Of a stretch of DNA of 28,243 nucleotides, positions 14,469 through 19,974 are shown in pieces. Origin of the DNA: a virus; IMG/VR virus record IMGVR_UViG_3300048034_000287, positions 1 through 28,243 of that record. The stretch is one strand, 5' to 3'. Numbering within the stretch: the stretch's first letter is position 1; each line of letters begins with the position of its first letter. Both the position numbers and the translations under genes were made by a program. Under the pieces are notes generated by a model. It did not search any database. It had not been told where the DNA came from and saw only the letters and a list, made by a program, of their open reading frames with translations.

Positions 14469-14948
14469 ATGAACACAAAAATCTGCGTCGTATGCCGGGA
14501 GGAAAAAACGACGGCGCGGTTCTACAAGCGGCCAGATGGTTCTGTCGAGAACACCTGCCGCCCTTGCAGGACTCGCGCCGAATTTAAAACACAACACAAC
14601 AGCCCACGGGACTACCTGCGGAACACGCTCGCCAAGGCCAAGTACGGTGCAAAGAAGCGCAACCTAGCCTTTGCGCTGGACATCGATCAAGTCATGAAGA
14701 TCTGGGACGAGCAGCGCGGACGCTGCGCCCTGAGCGGTGTCCTGATGCAAGCCGCCAAGGACGGCAAGGGCCGGAAGGGTAAAGACTTAAACGTATCGTT
14801 AGATCGTATCGATCAGGACAAGGGCTACCTGTTCAGCCCCCGCAACGTGCAGCTCGTCTGCCTGCGGGTGAATCTCATGAAGCACGACATGGAGGAGTCC
14901 GACCTCTATTGGTGGTGCCAAAATATCCTCGAAAAAAGTTTGCGTTAA
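14469..14948 (+). CDS. HNH-like zinc-finger protein, 159 aa
   Basis: An N-terminal zinc-finger-like motif, C6-x2-C9 and C30-x2-C33, is followed by a basic linker. A C-terminal HNH-type block follows: GRCALSG at 84-90, SLDRID at 110-115, GYLFSPRNVQLVC ending at C131, then N135 and K138. The order matches phage HNH endonuclease-like proteins, but the usual first catalytic His is replaced by Asp (LDRID), as in several related families, so cleavage activity is uncertain. It may be a homing-type or packaging-associated nuclease. No ribosome binding site is visible; the ATG abuts a hairpin. An operator and promoter follow its stop within 20 bases. Confidence 0.75.
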   Translation: MNTKICVVCREEKTTARFYKRPDGSVENTCRPCRTRAEFKTQHNSPRDYLRNTLAKAKYGAKKRNLAFALDIDQVMKIWDEQRGRCALSGVLMQAAKDGKGRKGKDLNVSLDRIDQDKGYLFSPRNVQLVCLRVNLMKHDMEESDLYWWCQNILEKSLR

Positions 14949-14951
14949 GAG

Positions 14952-14966
14952 ACAACAAACGGTTGT
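14952..14966. promoter_or_regulatory. Operator ACAAC-N5-GTTGT over a promoter
   Basis: A perfect dyad extended by a G/C pair (GACAAC and GTTGTC). It overlaps the first bases of the -35 box at 14963, so a bound repressor should exclude RNA polymerase. It shares its sequence with the sites beside the repressor gene and the leftward operon. Confidence 0.72.
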
Positions 14967-14990
14967 CATTACCACAGATGTCTGTATGAT
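14963..14990 (+). promoter_or_regulatory. Promoter for the small-gene operon
   Basis: TTGTCA (14963-14968) and TATGAT (14985-14990) are separated by 16 bases, close to the sigma-70 consensus. The predicted start lies near 14997, about 30 bases before the first gene of the operon. The operator overlap implies repression in the lysogen. Confidence 0.7.
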
Positions 14991-15027
14991 CTGTCTTGTC
15001 TTAACAAGAAACACAACGGAGATCGAC

Positions 15028-15435
15028 ATGACTAACGACATCAAAAAACCTCTTATCGCAAAGATCGCTGAACTCAAGACAGAGATCGCTGACAGCAACA
15101 TCGACTGGGAAACCGCGAAGGCTGTTTATGACGCGCAACCTTCTTTAGATGACGCGATGGCGAGCTTCGAGTATTTCATGGCAAACGGCGACGCAATCGC
15201 TGTCTACCAGAATCACAAAGAGATTGCGGATTACGAAGAAACTCTGACTATGGATCTGGCTCAGGTAACCACCCGATACGTCATCACAGACGGTAACTTG
15301 ATTTCACCCGCTGGCTTTCACCCATCAAGTGGCGTGTACGTCAAGAACGATGTCTGGGTCGAGACCGATCGACTGCCTCGTGTGTTGAGCGGCCTATACG
15401 CCTTTGATTTGCAGAAAGACAAGGAGGCCGCGTAA
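15028..15435 (+). CDS. Hypothetical protein, 135 aa
   Basis: I chose the ATG at 15028, with a CGGAGA site 7 bases upstream, over an in-frame ATG at 14986 that lies in the promoter's -10 box. The N-terminal 60 residues are predicted helical (KKPLIAKIAELKTEIADSNIDWETAKAVYD). The C-terminal half is beta-rich (TTRYVITDGNLISPAGFHPSSGVYVKNDVW). No membrane segment or cysteines. It is the first gene under the repressor-controlled promoter and ends in a hairpin that contains its stop codon. I do not recognise the family; an early host-takeover or accessory role is possible from context. Confidence 0.78.
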   Translation: MTNDIKKPLIAKIAELKTEIADSNIDWETAKAVYDAQPSLDDAMASFEYFMANGDAIAVYQNHKEIADYEETLTMDLAQVTTRYVITDGNLISPAGFHPSSGVYVKNDVWVETDRLPRVLSGLYAFDLQKDKEAA

Positions 15436-15441
15436 GCGGCC
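15426..15441 (+). promoter_or_regulatory. Intercistronic hairpin, copy 1, stop codon in GTAA loop
   Basis: GGCCGC and GCGGCC form a perfect 6-bp stem capped by GTAA, a GNRA-type tetraloop as RNA. The upstream gene's TAA is the last three loop bases. The ribosome binding site of the next gene follows immediately. A second copy lies at 15663-15676. Confidence 0.65.
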
Positions 15442-15455
15442 CGGAGGAGATAGAC

Positions 15456-15671
15456 ATGAAATTTGAAATCGGAAACACCTACACCACTCGAAGCGCCTGC
15501 GACCACAACACCATCGTAACCGCTGAAGTCCTGAAACGATCCGCTAAGTTCGTGACAGTAAAGACGCAGATGGAAGAGTCCAAGCGTTGCGGCATCCTCG
15601 TTATCGACGGTGTTGAAACCATCAAGCCTTGGGGTTCTTTCTCCATGTGCCCAATCATCAGAGCCGCGTAA
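15456..15671 (+). CDS. Hypothetical protein, 71 aa
   Basis: The ATG has a GGAGGAGA site 6-8 bases upstream. The product MKFEIGNTYTTRSACDHNTIV onward is beta-rich, with VTAEVLKRSAKFVTVKT resembling a small SH3-like or OB-like barrel, and three cysteines (CDHN, RCGIL and MCPII). No family recognised. It is flanked on both sides by the near-identical GTAA-loop hairpins, so it forms a cassette within the operon. Confidence 0.75.
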   Translation: MKFEIGNTYTTRSACDHNTIVTAEVLKRSAKFVTVKTQMEESKRCGILVIDGVETIKPWGSFSMCPIIRAA

Positions 15672-15676
15672 GCGGC
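15663..15676 (+). promoter_or_regulatory. Intercistronic hairpin, copy 2, stop codon in GTAA loop
   Basis: GCCGC and GCGGC pair around GTAA, with the TAA stop of the 71-residue protein in the loop, followed by CCGGGGAGGA as ribosome binding site. It shares an 18-base block with copy 1, covering the end of each gene and the start of each leader. Confidence 0.65.
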
Positions 15677-15690
15677 CCGGGGAGGAAGGT

Positions 15691-15978
15691 ATGCAACGAG
15701 CAGCAAAAAGCGGAAGGCGCGTGACCGTCTACTGGCAGGCGGTGTCGCCACAGGAGGTGCTGACCAACAAGCGGTACAAGGTAGTAGGAGTGCCCCTCAA
15801 GGACTGGCTGGTTTGCAGCCAGTGCAATCGGCAGCAGCGGCACCACGCGCAAAACGGTGGCGACTTCGACACCAAGTGCTGGGAGTGCGGTGCTGACAGC
15901 AGCAACTTTATGTACATGGATGAACGTGCGCGAGAGTTGCTGCCAACCAACGAAAACCTGTACAGACTGAAGCGATGA
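15691..15978 (+). CDS. Zinc-ribbon protein, 95 aa
   Basis: The ATG has a GGAGGAAGG site immediately upstream; an in-frame ATG at 15610 lies within the previous gene. The centre carries two CxxC pairs, CSQC and CWEC, about 27 residues apart, a classical zinc-ribbon spacing. The N-terminus is basic (MQRAAKSGRRVTV). It is probably a small nucleic-acid- or polymerase-binding accessory protein. It is the last gene before a structured non-coding stretch. Confidence 0.78.
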   Translation: MQRAAKSGRRVTVYWQAVSPQEVLTNKRYKVVGVPLKDWLVCSQCNRQQRHHAQNGGDFDTKCWECGADSSNFMYMDERARELLPTNENLYRLKR

Positions 15979-15985
15979 CAGGCAC

Positions 15986-16013
15986 GGTGCGGAATAACCC
16001 CGGCACCCTTTTA
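15986..16013 (+). terminator. Possible weak terminator
   Basis: GGTGC (15986-15990) and GCACC (16003-16007) pair around a 12-base loop and are followed by CTTTT. The stem and U-tract are short, so termination would be partial at best. Confidence 0.35.
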
Positions 16014-16020
16014 CCGCATA

Positions 16021-16069
16021 CAGTCACAGCGTCGAGCGCATAGCATGGGTGCGCTCCGCGATGCGACTG
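16021..16069 (+). other. Long interrupted hairpin between genes
   Basis: An inner perfect 7-bp stem, GAGCGCA (16034-16040) with TGCGCTC (16050-16056), sits inside an outer CAGTC/GACTG pairing (16021-16025 with 16065-16069) plus a CA/TG step. In RNA it would be a stable stem of about 14 pairs. It may be an RNA processing site, a 5' leader structure of the next gene or a protein-binding dyad. No U-tract follows. Confidence 0.45.
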
Positions 16070-16105
16070 CATCACAACATTAACTGACATCCATGGAGGG
16101 ATGAC

Positions 16106-16420
16106 ATGACACTACGAGAATACGCCGAGGATCGACGCCTAGAAATGTACGCCGCTGCACACGGCGCGAAAATTAAAATGGTCGGCGGTATCGCCATCGA
16201 GTCCGGGATCGAGATGCCCAAGAGGACAAAGAAGCTGGAGGGCATGGCAGCCGTGGCGGCCAAGATGAAGGTCGGTGACAGCGTTAAGCTGCTGATCCCA
16301 GAGGGCGGCAGCGCTGGGTACACCTCCTCGTCGCTTCGGTATCACCTGAAAAAACTAAACCGCAAGTGCTCTCACCGCGTAGTCGATGACGGTAAGGCGG
16401 TAAGGATCTGGAGGGTTTAA
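16106..16420 (+). CDS. Hypothetical protein, 104 aa
   Basis: The ATG is preceded by GGAGGGA at 5 bases. The C-terminal half has VGDSVKLLIPEGGSAGYTSSSLRYHLKKLNRKCSHRVVDDGKAVRIWRV, a pattern found in small phage proteins: a GDSV strand, a helix with basic residues, then a V-x-R-I/V-W-R-V ending. That suggests a compact winged-helix-like nucleic-acid-binding domain, but the function is not known. The leader carries the long hairpin at 16021-16069. Confidence 0.75.
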   Translation: MTLREYAEDRRLEMYAAAHGAKIKMVGGIAIESGIEMPKRTKKLEGMAAVAAKMKVGDSVKLLIPEGGSAGYTSSSLRYHLKKLNRKCSHRVVDDGKAVRIWRV

Positions 16421-16571
16421 CTAGATTCCGGGGCATCTCCCGCAGGGGAGCGGCGGCCTCAGTGTGTGCTGGCTCATATGTCCAGACGTGAAACAGGATC
16501 GATGACCGCGGGTGGCCCCTCTAGTCACGACACCCCAATCGATCCACACCGCCGCAATCACTTACAACCAA

Positions 16572-16856
16572 ATGGAGTATCAACGACAGATGAGTGATAG
16601 ATTCTACCAAGCGACTAGGGTGGTCATGGATGGCCGCCTTGGGCGCATGTTCACCGGCCCAAGGGCCAAGGGCGCGAGCACGCGGATACGGCTCGACCAA
16701 GATCCACGGATCGTCGAGGGCATCGTGTCCGGCAGCCGCAAGGGCCACTCGCCGCAGCAGATCGCCAACGCGCTGGGCATCTCGCCGTCCTCTGTCATCA
16801 AGGTCAGGGGGCTGTTCCGGTCACGCTGGCAGGGATACATCGAGGAGAAGACATGA
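16572..16856 (+). CDS. Small HTH protein, 94 aa (start uncertain)
   Basis: The frame can start at GTG 16512, ATG 16572 or ATG 16590. None has a strong ribosome binding site; the best is a GGAG 12 bases before 16590. The conserved-looking part begins at MSDRFYQATRVVMDGRLGR. The C-terminal half, RIVEGIVSGSRKGHSPQQIANALGISPSSVIKVRGLFRSRW, is a clear helix-turn-helix. A 39-codon frame (16478-16597) overlaps the start and could be a leader peptide, but it has little support. The stop overlaps the next gene's ATG (ATGA). Possibly a late regulator or DNA-binding accessory, given its position before the packaging genes. Confidence 0.65.
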   Translation: MEYQRQMSDRFYQATRVVMDGRLGRMFTGPRAKGASTRIRLDQDPRIVEGIVSGSRKGHSPQQIANALGISPSSVIKVRGLFRSRWQGYIEEKT

Positions 16857-17029
16857 AGACACTGATAGGACTGGGGCTGACGGCCCTCACATTCGCCCTG
16901 CTGGGCATCACCGGCACCTCAGACTTTGAGGTCGCTATGGCCGAGGAGGCAGCGTACTGCGCCCGTGTGGCCGATGGCAGCCACTCCGATTACTTAGACA
17001 TCATCGAGGTGTGCAATGACCGTCACTGA
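16853..17029 (+). CDS. Small exported protein with two cysteines, 58 aa
   Basis: The ATG overlaps the previous stop (ATGA). The N-terminus MKTLIGLGLTALTFALLGITG is a signal peptide or membrane helix. The rest, with EEAAYCARVADGSHSDYLDIIEVCND, is acidic with two cysteines 19 residues apart that could form a disulfide in the periplasm. Small phage proteins with this C-x2-V-x2-G...DY...C layout are common in accessory regions. It overlaps the next gene by 14 bases. A role in the envelope, such as superinfection exclusion, is possible but not shown. Confidence 0.7.
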   Translation: MKTLIGLGLTALTFALLGITGTSDFEVAMAEEAAYCARVADGSHSDYLDIIEVCNDRH

Positions 17030-17195
17030 TTTCCTGTGCGATAAGTGCAACAAGCTGTGCGACGTGATCGAGGAGATCTCTATCGACATGGAGCCTTACG
17101 GCGACCAGTACGTCGAGCGGCGCACATACGAATACTGGTCTATCTGCTGCCGTGCAGGCGTCGAGGTGCTGGAGAACGAGGAGATAATCCATTGA
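17016..17195 (+). CDS. Small zinc-binding-type protein, 59 aa
   Basis: It starts at an ATG within the end of the previous gene. The sequence MTVTDFLCDKCNKLCDVIEE then ISIDMEPYGDQYVERRTYEYWSICC has C8-x2-C11, C15 and a C44-C45 pair, consistent with a zinc ribbon. It is acidic. The following gene's TTG overlaps its stop (TTGA). The dense overlaps on both sides support it as a genuine gene. Function unknown. Confidence 0.7.
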   Translation: MTVTDFLCDKCNKLCDVIEEISIDMEPYGDQYVERRTYEYWSICCRAGVEVLENEEIIH

Positions 17196-17404
17196 GGCCG
17201 TCACGCGACGAGGGCAAGGAAGCGCAGCGCAGGGCCACCGCTAAGGCGCTACAGGAGTACCTCGATCAAGGCGGTACGATCCAGCGGTATGGCGCTGATG
17301 CGTACAAGCGTGAGGCCGGTACGCTGTCTAGGGATCAGGTAGTCAAGACCTTTGCCTACCAATCCCAGATAGGTAAGATCAAGAAAGAGCACCCACGCTC
17401 GTAA
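17192..17404 (+). CDS. Small basic protein, 70 aa, TTG start
   Basis: The TTG start overlaps the previous stop (TTGA) and has a GAGGAG site 8 bases upstream; an upstream ATG at 17045 would only extend through the neighbouring gene. The product MRPSRDEGKEAQRRATAKALQEYLDQGGTIQRYGADAYKREAG then QVVKTFAYQSQIGKIKKEHP is basic and helical, with an ALQEYLDQGGTIQRYG segment seen in small phage accessory proteins. It is the last gene before a strong terminator. Confidence 0.75.
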   Translation: MRPSRDEGKEAQRRATAKALQEYLDQGGTIQRYGADAYKREAGTLSRDQVVKTFAYQSQIGKIKKEHPRS

Positions 17405-17427
17405 GGAGGTGACCCTCTCCCCTCTCC

Positions 17428-17463
17428 AAGCCCTCCCGGCTGTGAAGCCCCGAGGGCTTTTTT
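17428..17463 (+). terminator. Strong rho-independent terminator
   Basis: AAGCCCTC (17428-17435) pairs perfectly with GAGGGCTT (17452-17459), and the stem runs straight into six T residues (17458-17463). It ends the small-gene operon 24 bases after its last stop and insulates it from the packaging region. Confidence 0.9.
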
Positions 17464-17869
17464 ATGCCCGGAGTGTGCCGGGGAGTCGGGGTTCGCTGAA
17501 ATTGTGCCGGGATCTGAGATTCTTACCCGGAGCAGGTAAGTGCTTGTTTTTCTTATCTTTTTTTCTTTAATTTAAGAGAGAGATAAGAGAGACAAGATAA
17601 AAGTGTATCCAGAGGGATAAGAGTAAAGGAGAAGAAAGTAAATCTCATATGGATTGAAAATTTAACCCGGCACATGGCACATACCCGGCAAGCCCTTATG
17701 TGGCGAGGGCTGGAGCGCACTGGGGTTGTGCCGGTGAGTCAGGGTACCTGAAGACGTAGAGGCGTAGAGGCGTAGAGTCAGAGGAAAAACAACTCCCCGT
17801 GGTATAGCCAATCGCTGGTTGTAGGTGCATACTCCGCACTCATAAGCAACTGATTTCCAAGGGAATTGC
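17464..17869. other. Repeat-rich non-coding region before the terminase genes (candidate pac/cos or origin)
   Basis: No gene is visible in these 400 bases. It contains the motif TGTGCCGG near 17475, 17504 and 17728 and its inverse near 17666; the first and last copies extend to about 19 similar bases. There is a dyad CTTACC-N7-GGTAAG (17522-17540). A T-rich block and a purine-rich block face each other as TCTTATCT (17551-17558) and AGATAAGA (17581-17588), followed by a purine run to about 17640. Another dyad is AGCCCT-N9-AGGGCT (17691-17711). TTGTTT-N16-TTTAAT (17544-17571) is a possible weak promoter. Position immediately upstream of the small terminase suits a packaging site; the AT-rich core would also suit an origin. 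Confidence 0.5.
17754..17777. repeat. Three tandem 8-bp units (R-CGTAGAG)
   Basis: ACGTAGAG followed by two copies of GCGTAGAG, head to tail, 93 bases before the small terminase start. Short phased repeats near terminase genes often bind the small terminase subunit; here that is inferred from position. Confidence 0.55.
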
Positions 17870-18247
17870 ATGGGTTACAACAAAGAGATTGATCTCGACG
17901 AGCTGTATCACTACGCGCAGATAGGTTTGTCGGAGCAGCAGATCGCAGACATGCTGGGTATTCATGTGTCTACGATGACGCGCAGGAAGAAAGAGGACAC
18001 AGAGTTTGCGGATGCATTAAAGGCGGGGAAGGCCGCTGGTGTCCGCGCCGTGACGAACGCGCTGTACGATGGCGCTACGAACCCCGACAAACCCTCTACC
18101 AGTGCCCAGATCTTCTTCCTGAAGAACCGTGGCGGCTGGACTGACCGGGCTGAGGTCGAGCACAGCGGCACGGTGGGCGTGGATGTACAGCTCGACGCTG
18201 CCATCGAGGCGCTGAAGGACGCAGGCATTGACCCGTCGAAGCTATAA
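17870..18247 (+). CDS. Terminase small subunit, 125 aa
   Basis: The DNA-recognition subunit of the packaging motor. The ATG has an AAGGGAA site 5 bases upstream. Residues about 8-40 form a helix-turn-helix (LYHYAQIGLSEQQIADMLGIHVSTMTRRKK). Residues 45-95 (FADALKAGKAAGVRAVTNALYDGA, then AQIFFLKNRGGWTDR) are the oligomerisation helices typical of small terminases; the KNRGGW segment is characteristic. The gene precedes the large subunit, with a short gene candidate between them, and follows the repeat-rich region it may bind. Confidence 0.9.
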   Translation: MGYNKEIDLDELYHYAQIGLSEQQIADMLGIHVSTMTRRKKEDTEFADALKAGKAAGVRAVTNALYDGATNPDKPSTSAQIFFLKNRGGWTDRAEVEHSGTVGVDVQLDAAIEALKDAGIDPSKL

Positions 18248-18349
18248 CGCCCGATACGGCATGGGGCCAATGTCTAGCTGTGACGGGGATTAGTCAGTGA
18301 TTGGTACAGTTAACGGTACACCCATCCTTCGGGCCTGGGAAAAAGTCTC

Positions 18350-18496
18350 ATGAAATCAATGACTTACGAATCTCAAAGCCGTCAAGGTTCTGGGGGGCGA
18401 TCCGGGTCAGACCGGCTTCGCAAATCCGGGACTCCGCTACGGGGCGGCTACGGGGGGTATATCGAGTTACACACAGAGGGCGGTTTGTGGCAGTAA
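18350..18496 (+). CDS. Candidate hidden small gene, Gly/Arg-rich, 48 aa
   Basis: A complete frame from ATG to TAA lies between the two terminase genes. It overlaps the start of the large subunit by 10 bases and otherwise fills the gap. The product begins MKSMTYESQSRQGSGGRSGS and ends GGYGGYIELHTEGGLWQ. It is rich in Gly, Arg and Ser, with an aromatic C-terminus. A GGGA sequence lies about 10 bases upstream. An automated caller would mask it by extending the terminase frame back to a TTG at 18301. Third-codon base use does not decide between the frames, so this stays a candidate. Confidence 0.4.
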   Translation: MKSMTYESQSRQGSGGRSGSDRLRKSGTPLRGGYGGYIELHTEGGLWQ

Positions 18497-19974
18497 GCAC
18501 TTCAAAAAAAGCGGTTCGCAAAAAAGGGACTCCTGAGCTGACAGAAGAGCAGCAGGAAAAAGCGGCGGAGATAGCCAAGGCCATCGCTGTCGTAAAGGAG
18601 CACAAGCGAACCCACCGGCTAGACCACTTCAAGCCTTACCCGTGGCAGAAAAAGTTCTACAAGTCCGGGAACGAGAACAAGCAGCGCCTGCTGATGGCGG
18701 CAAACCGAGTCGGCAAGACCGCATCAATGGCGGTAGAGGTCGCGTATCACCTAACCGGCGAGTACCCGGAGTGGTGGAACGGAATCCGTTTCAAAAAACC
18801 AACCTCGATCTGGTGCCTAGGGGTGTCAGGAGAGCAGCTCCGCGATGTTGTGGTAAAGGAGCTGTTTGGTACCTATCTAGGCGACGGCAAATTCGACGGC
18901 AACGGCCTGATCCGGCAAGACCAGACCTATCAGGTCACACCGGCCATGGGTACGCCACGCCTCCCGCGTGATGTTGCGGTACGTCACGCCACCGGCAACA
19001 CGTCGCTCGTCAGCTTCAAGTCCTACACGCAGGGCCAGCACGTCTTGATGGGATCATCACAGGACTTTATCTGGATCGACGAGGAGCCAGTAGACCCAAC
19101 GATCTACCCCCAGTGCCTGACAAGAACCGCAACCGGCAACGGTGGTGAGGGCGGGTACGTTACGATGACATTCACGCCAGAGAACGGTGTCACTGAGCTG
19201 GTTGCCCAGTTCATGGACAACCGGCAGCAGGGTCAGCACCTCGCAAACGCGACATGGGAGGATGCGAAGCACCTAAACAAAGAGACCAAGGAGCAGCTAC
19301 TGGCTGCGATCCCGGAGTATCAGCGCGATATGCGCTCCAAGGGCATCCCGGTGCTTGGCGAGGGCATGGTATTTGCGCTCTCCGAGGAGGTGGTGAAGTG
19401 CGATCCCTTCGAGATACCGGCCCACTACAAAAAGCTGGCGGCCATCGACTTTGGGATAACCCACCCCACCTGCGTGGTCTGGACGGCCTACAACCCAGAC
19501 AACGACTGCATCTTTGTGTACGACATATACAAAAAAGAGGGCGAGATACCGGCGGTACACGCCTCGGCCATCAAGTCACGAGGGAAAACCATCCCGATGA
19601 TTTACCCCCACGACGGCGACTCCACCGAAAAAGGCTCTGGCAAGACACTGGCCGAGATGTATTTGGAGGCCGGGGTGCTGATGATCGGCAAGTTCACCAA
19701 CCCAGACGGCACCAACTATGTGGAGCCGGGGCTGATGGAGATGCTGGAGCGCTTCCGCACCGGCAGGTTGCAGGTGTTCAGCAACCTATCCCCTTGGTTC
19801 GAGGAATTTAGGCGGTATCACCGCAAGAAGGGGAAGATTCACAAGGAATTCGACGATTTGATGGACGCAACGCGCTACGCGGCCATATCGGTGACCAGAT
19901 TCGGTCAAAACAACGCAGAGCAGCAGCAACTTGGTACAAAAGAAGGATACCTGAGCAATGAATATGACTATTGA
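18487..19974 (+). CDS. Terminase large subunit, 495 aa
   Basis: The ATPase-nuclease that packages DNA into proheads. I chose the GTG at 18487, which has a GAGGG site 7-8 bases upstream and gives a length close to P22-type large terminases; the frame is open back to a TTG at 18301, but that extension looks non-coding and has no start signal. Motifs: YPWQKKFY adenine-binding region near residue 45, Walker A AANRVGKT (72-78), Walker B FIWIDEEP (D198, E199), coupling motif TFTPENG, and the RNaseH-like nuclease with D321 in AIDFGITHPT, IYPHDGD, and Asp residues near 456-460 in FDDLMDAT. All key residues are present. Its end overlaps the portal start by 17 bases. Confidence 0.95.
   Translation: MAVSTSKKAVRKKGTPELTEEQQEKAAEIAKAIAVVKEHKRTHRLDHFKPYPWQKKFYKSGNENKQRLLMAANRVGKTASMAVEVAYHLTGEYPEWWNGIRFKKPTSIWCLGVSGEQLRDVVVKELFGTYLGDGKFDGNGLIRQDQTYQVTPAMGTPRLPRDVAVRHATGNTSLVSFKSYTQGQHVLMGSSQDFIWIDEEPVDPTIYPQCLTRTATGNGGEGGYVTMTFTPENGVTELVAQFMDNRQQGQHLANATWEDAKHLNKETKEQLLAAIPEYQRDMRSKGIPVLGEGMVFALSEEVVKCDPFEIPAHYKKLAAIDFGITHPTCVVWTAYNPDNDCIFVYDIYKKEGEIPAVHASAIKSRGKTIPMIYPHDGDSTEKGSGKTLAEMYLEAGVLMIGKFTNPDGTNYVEPGLMEMLERFRTGRLQVFSNLSPWFEEFRRYHRKKGKIHKEFDDLMDATRYAAISVTRFGQNNAEQQQLGTKEGYLSNEYDY

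Noticed and set aside
16478-16597. 39-codon frame before the small HTH gene
   Set aside because: No convincing ribosome site and no recognisable sequence; mentioned only as a possible leader peptide.
17428-17711. The AGCCCT/AGGGCT dyad at 17691-17711 as a second terminator
   Set aside because: It resembles the stem of the terminator at 17428 but lacks a U-tract, so it is described only as part of the repeat-rich region.
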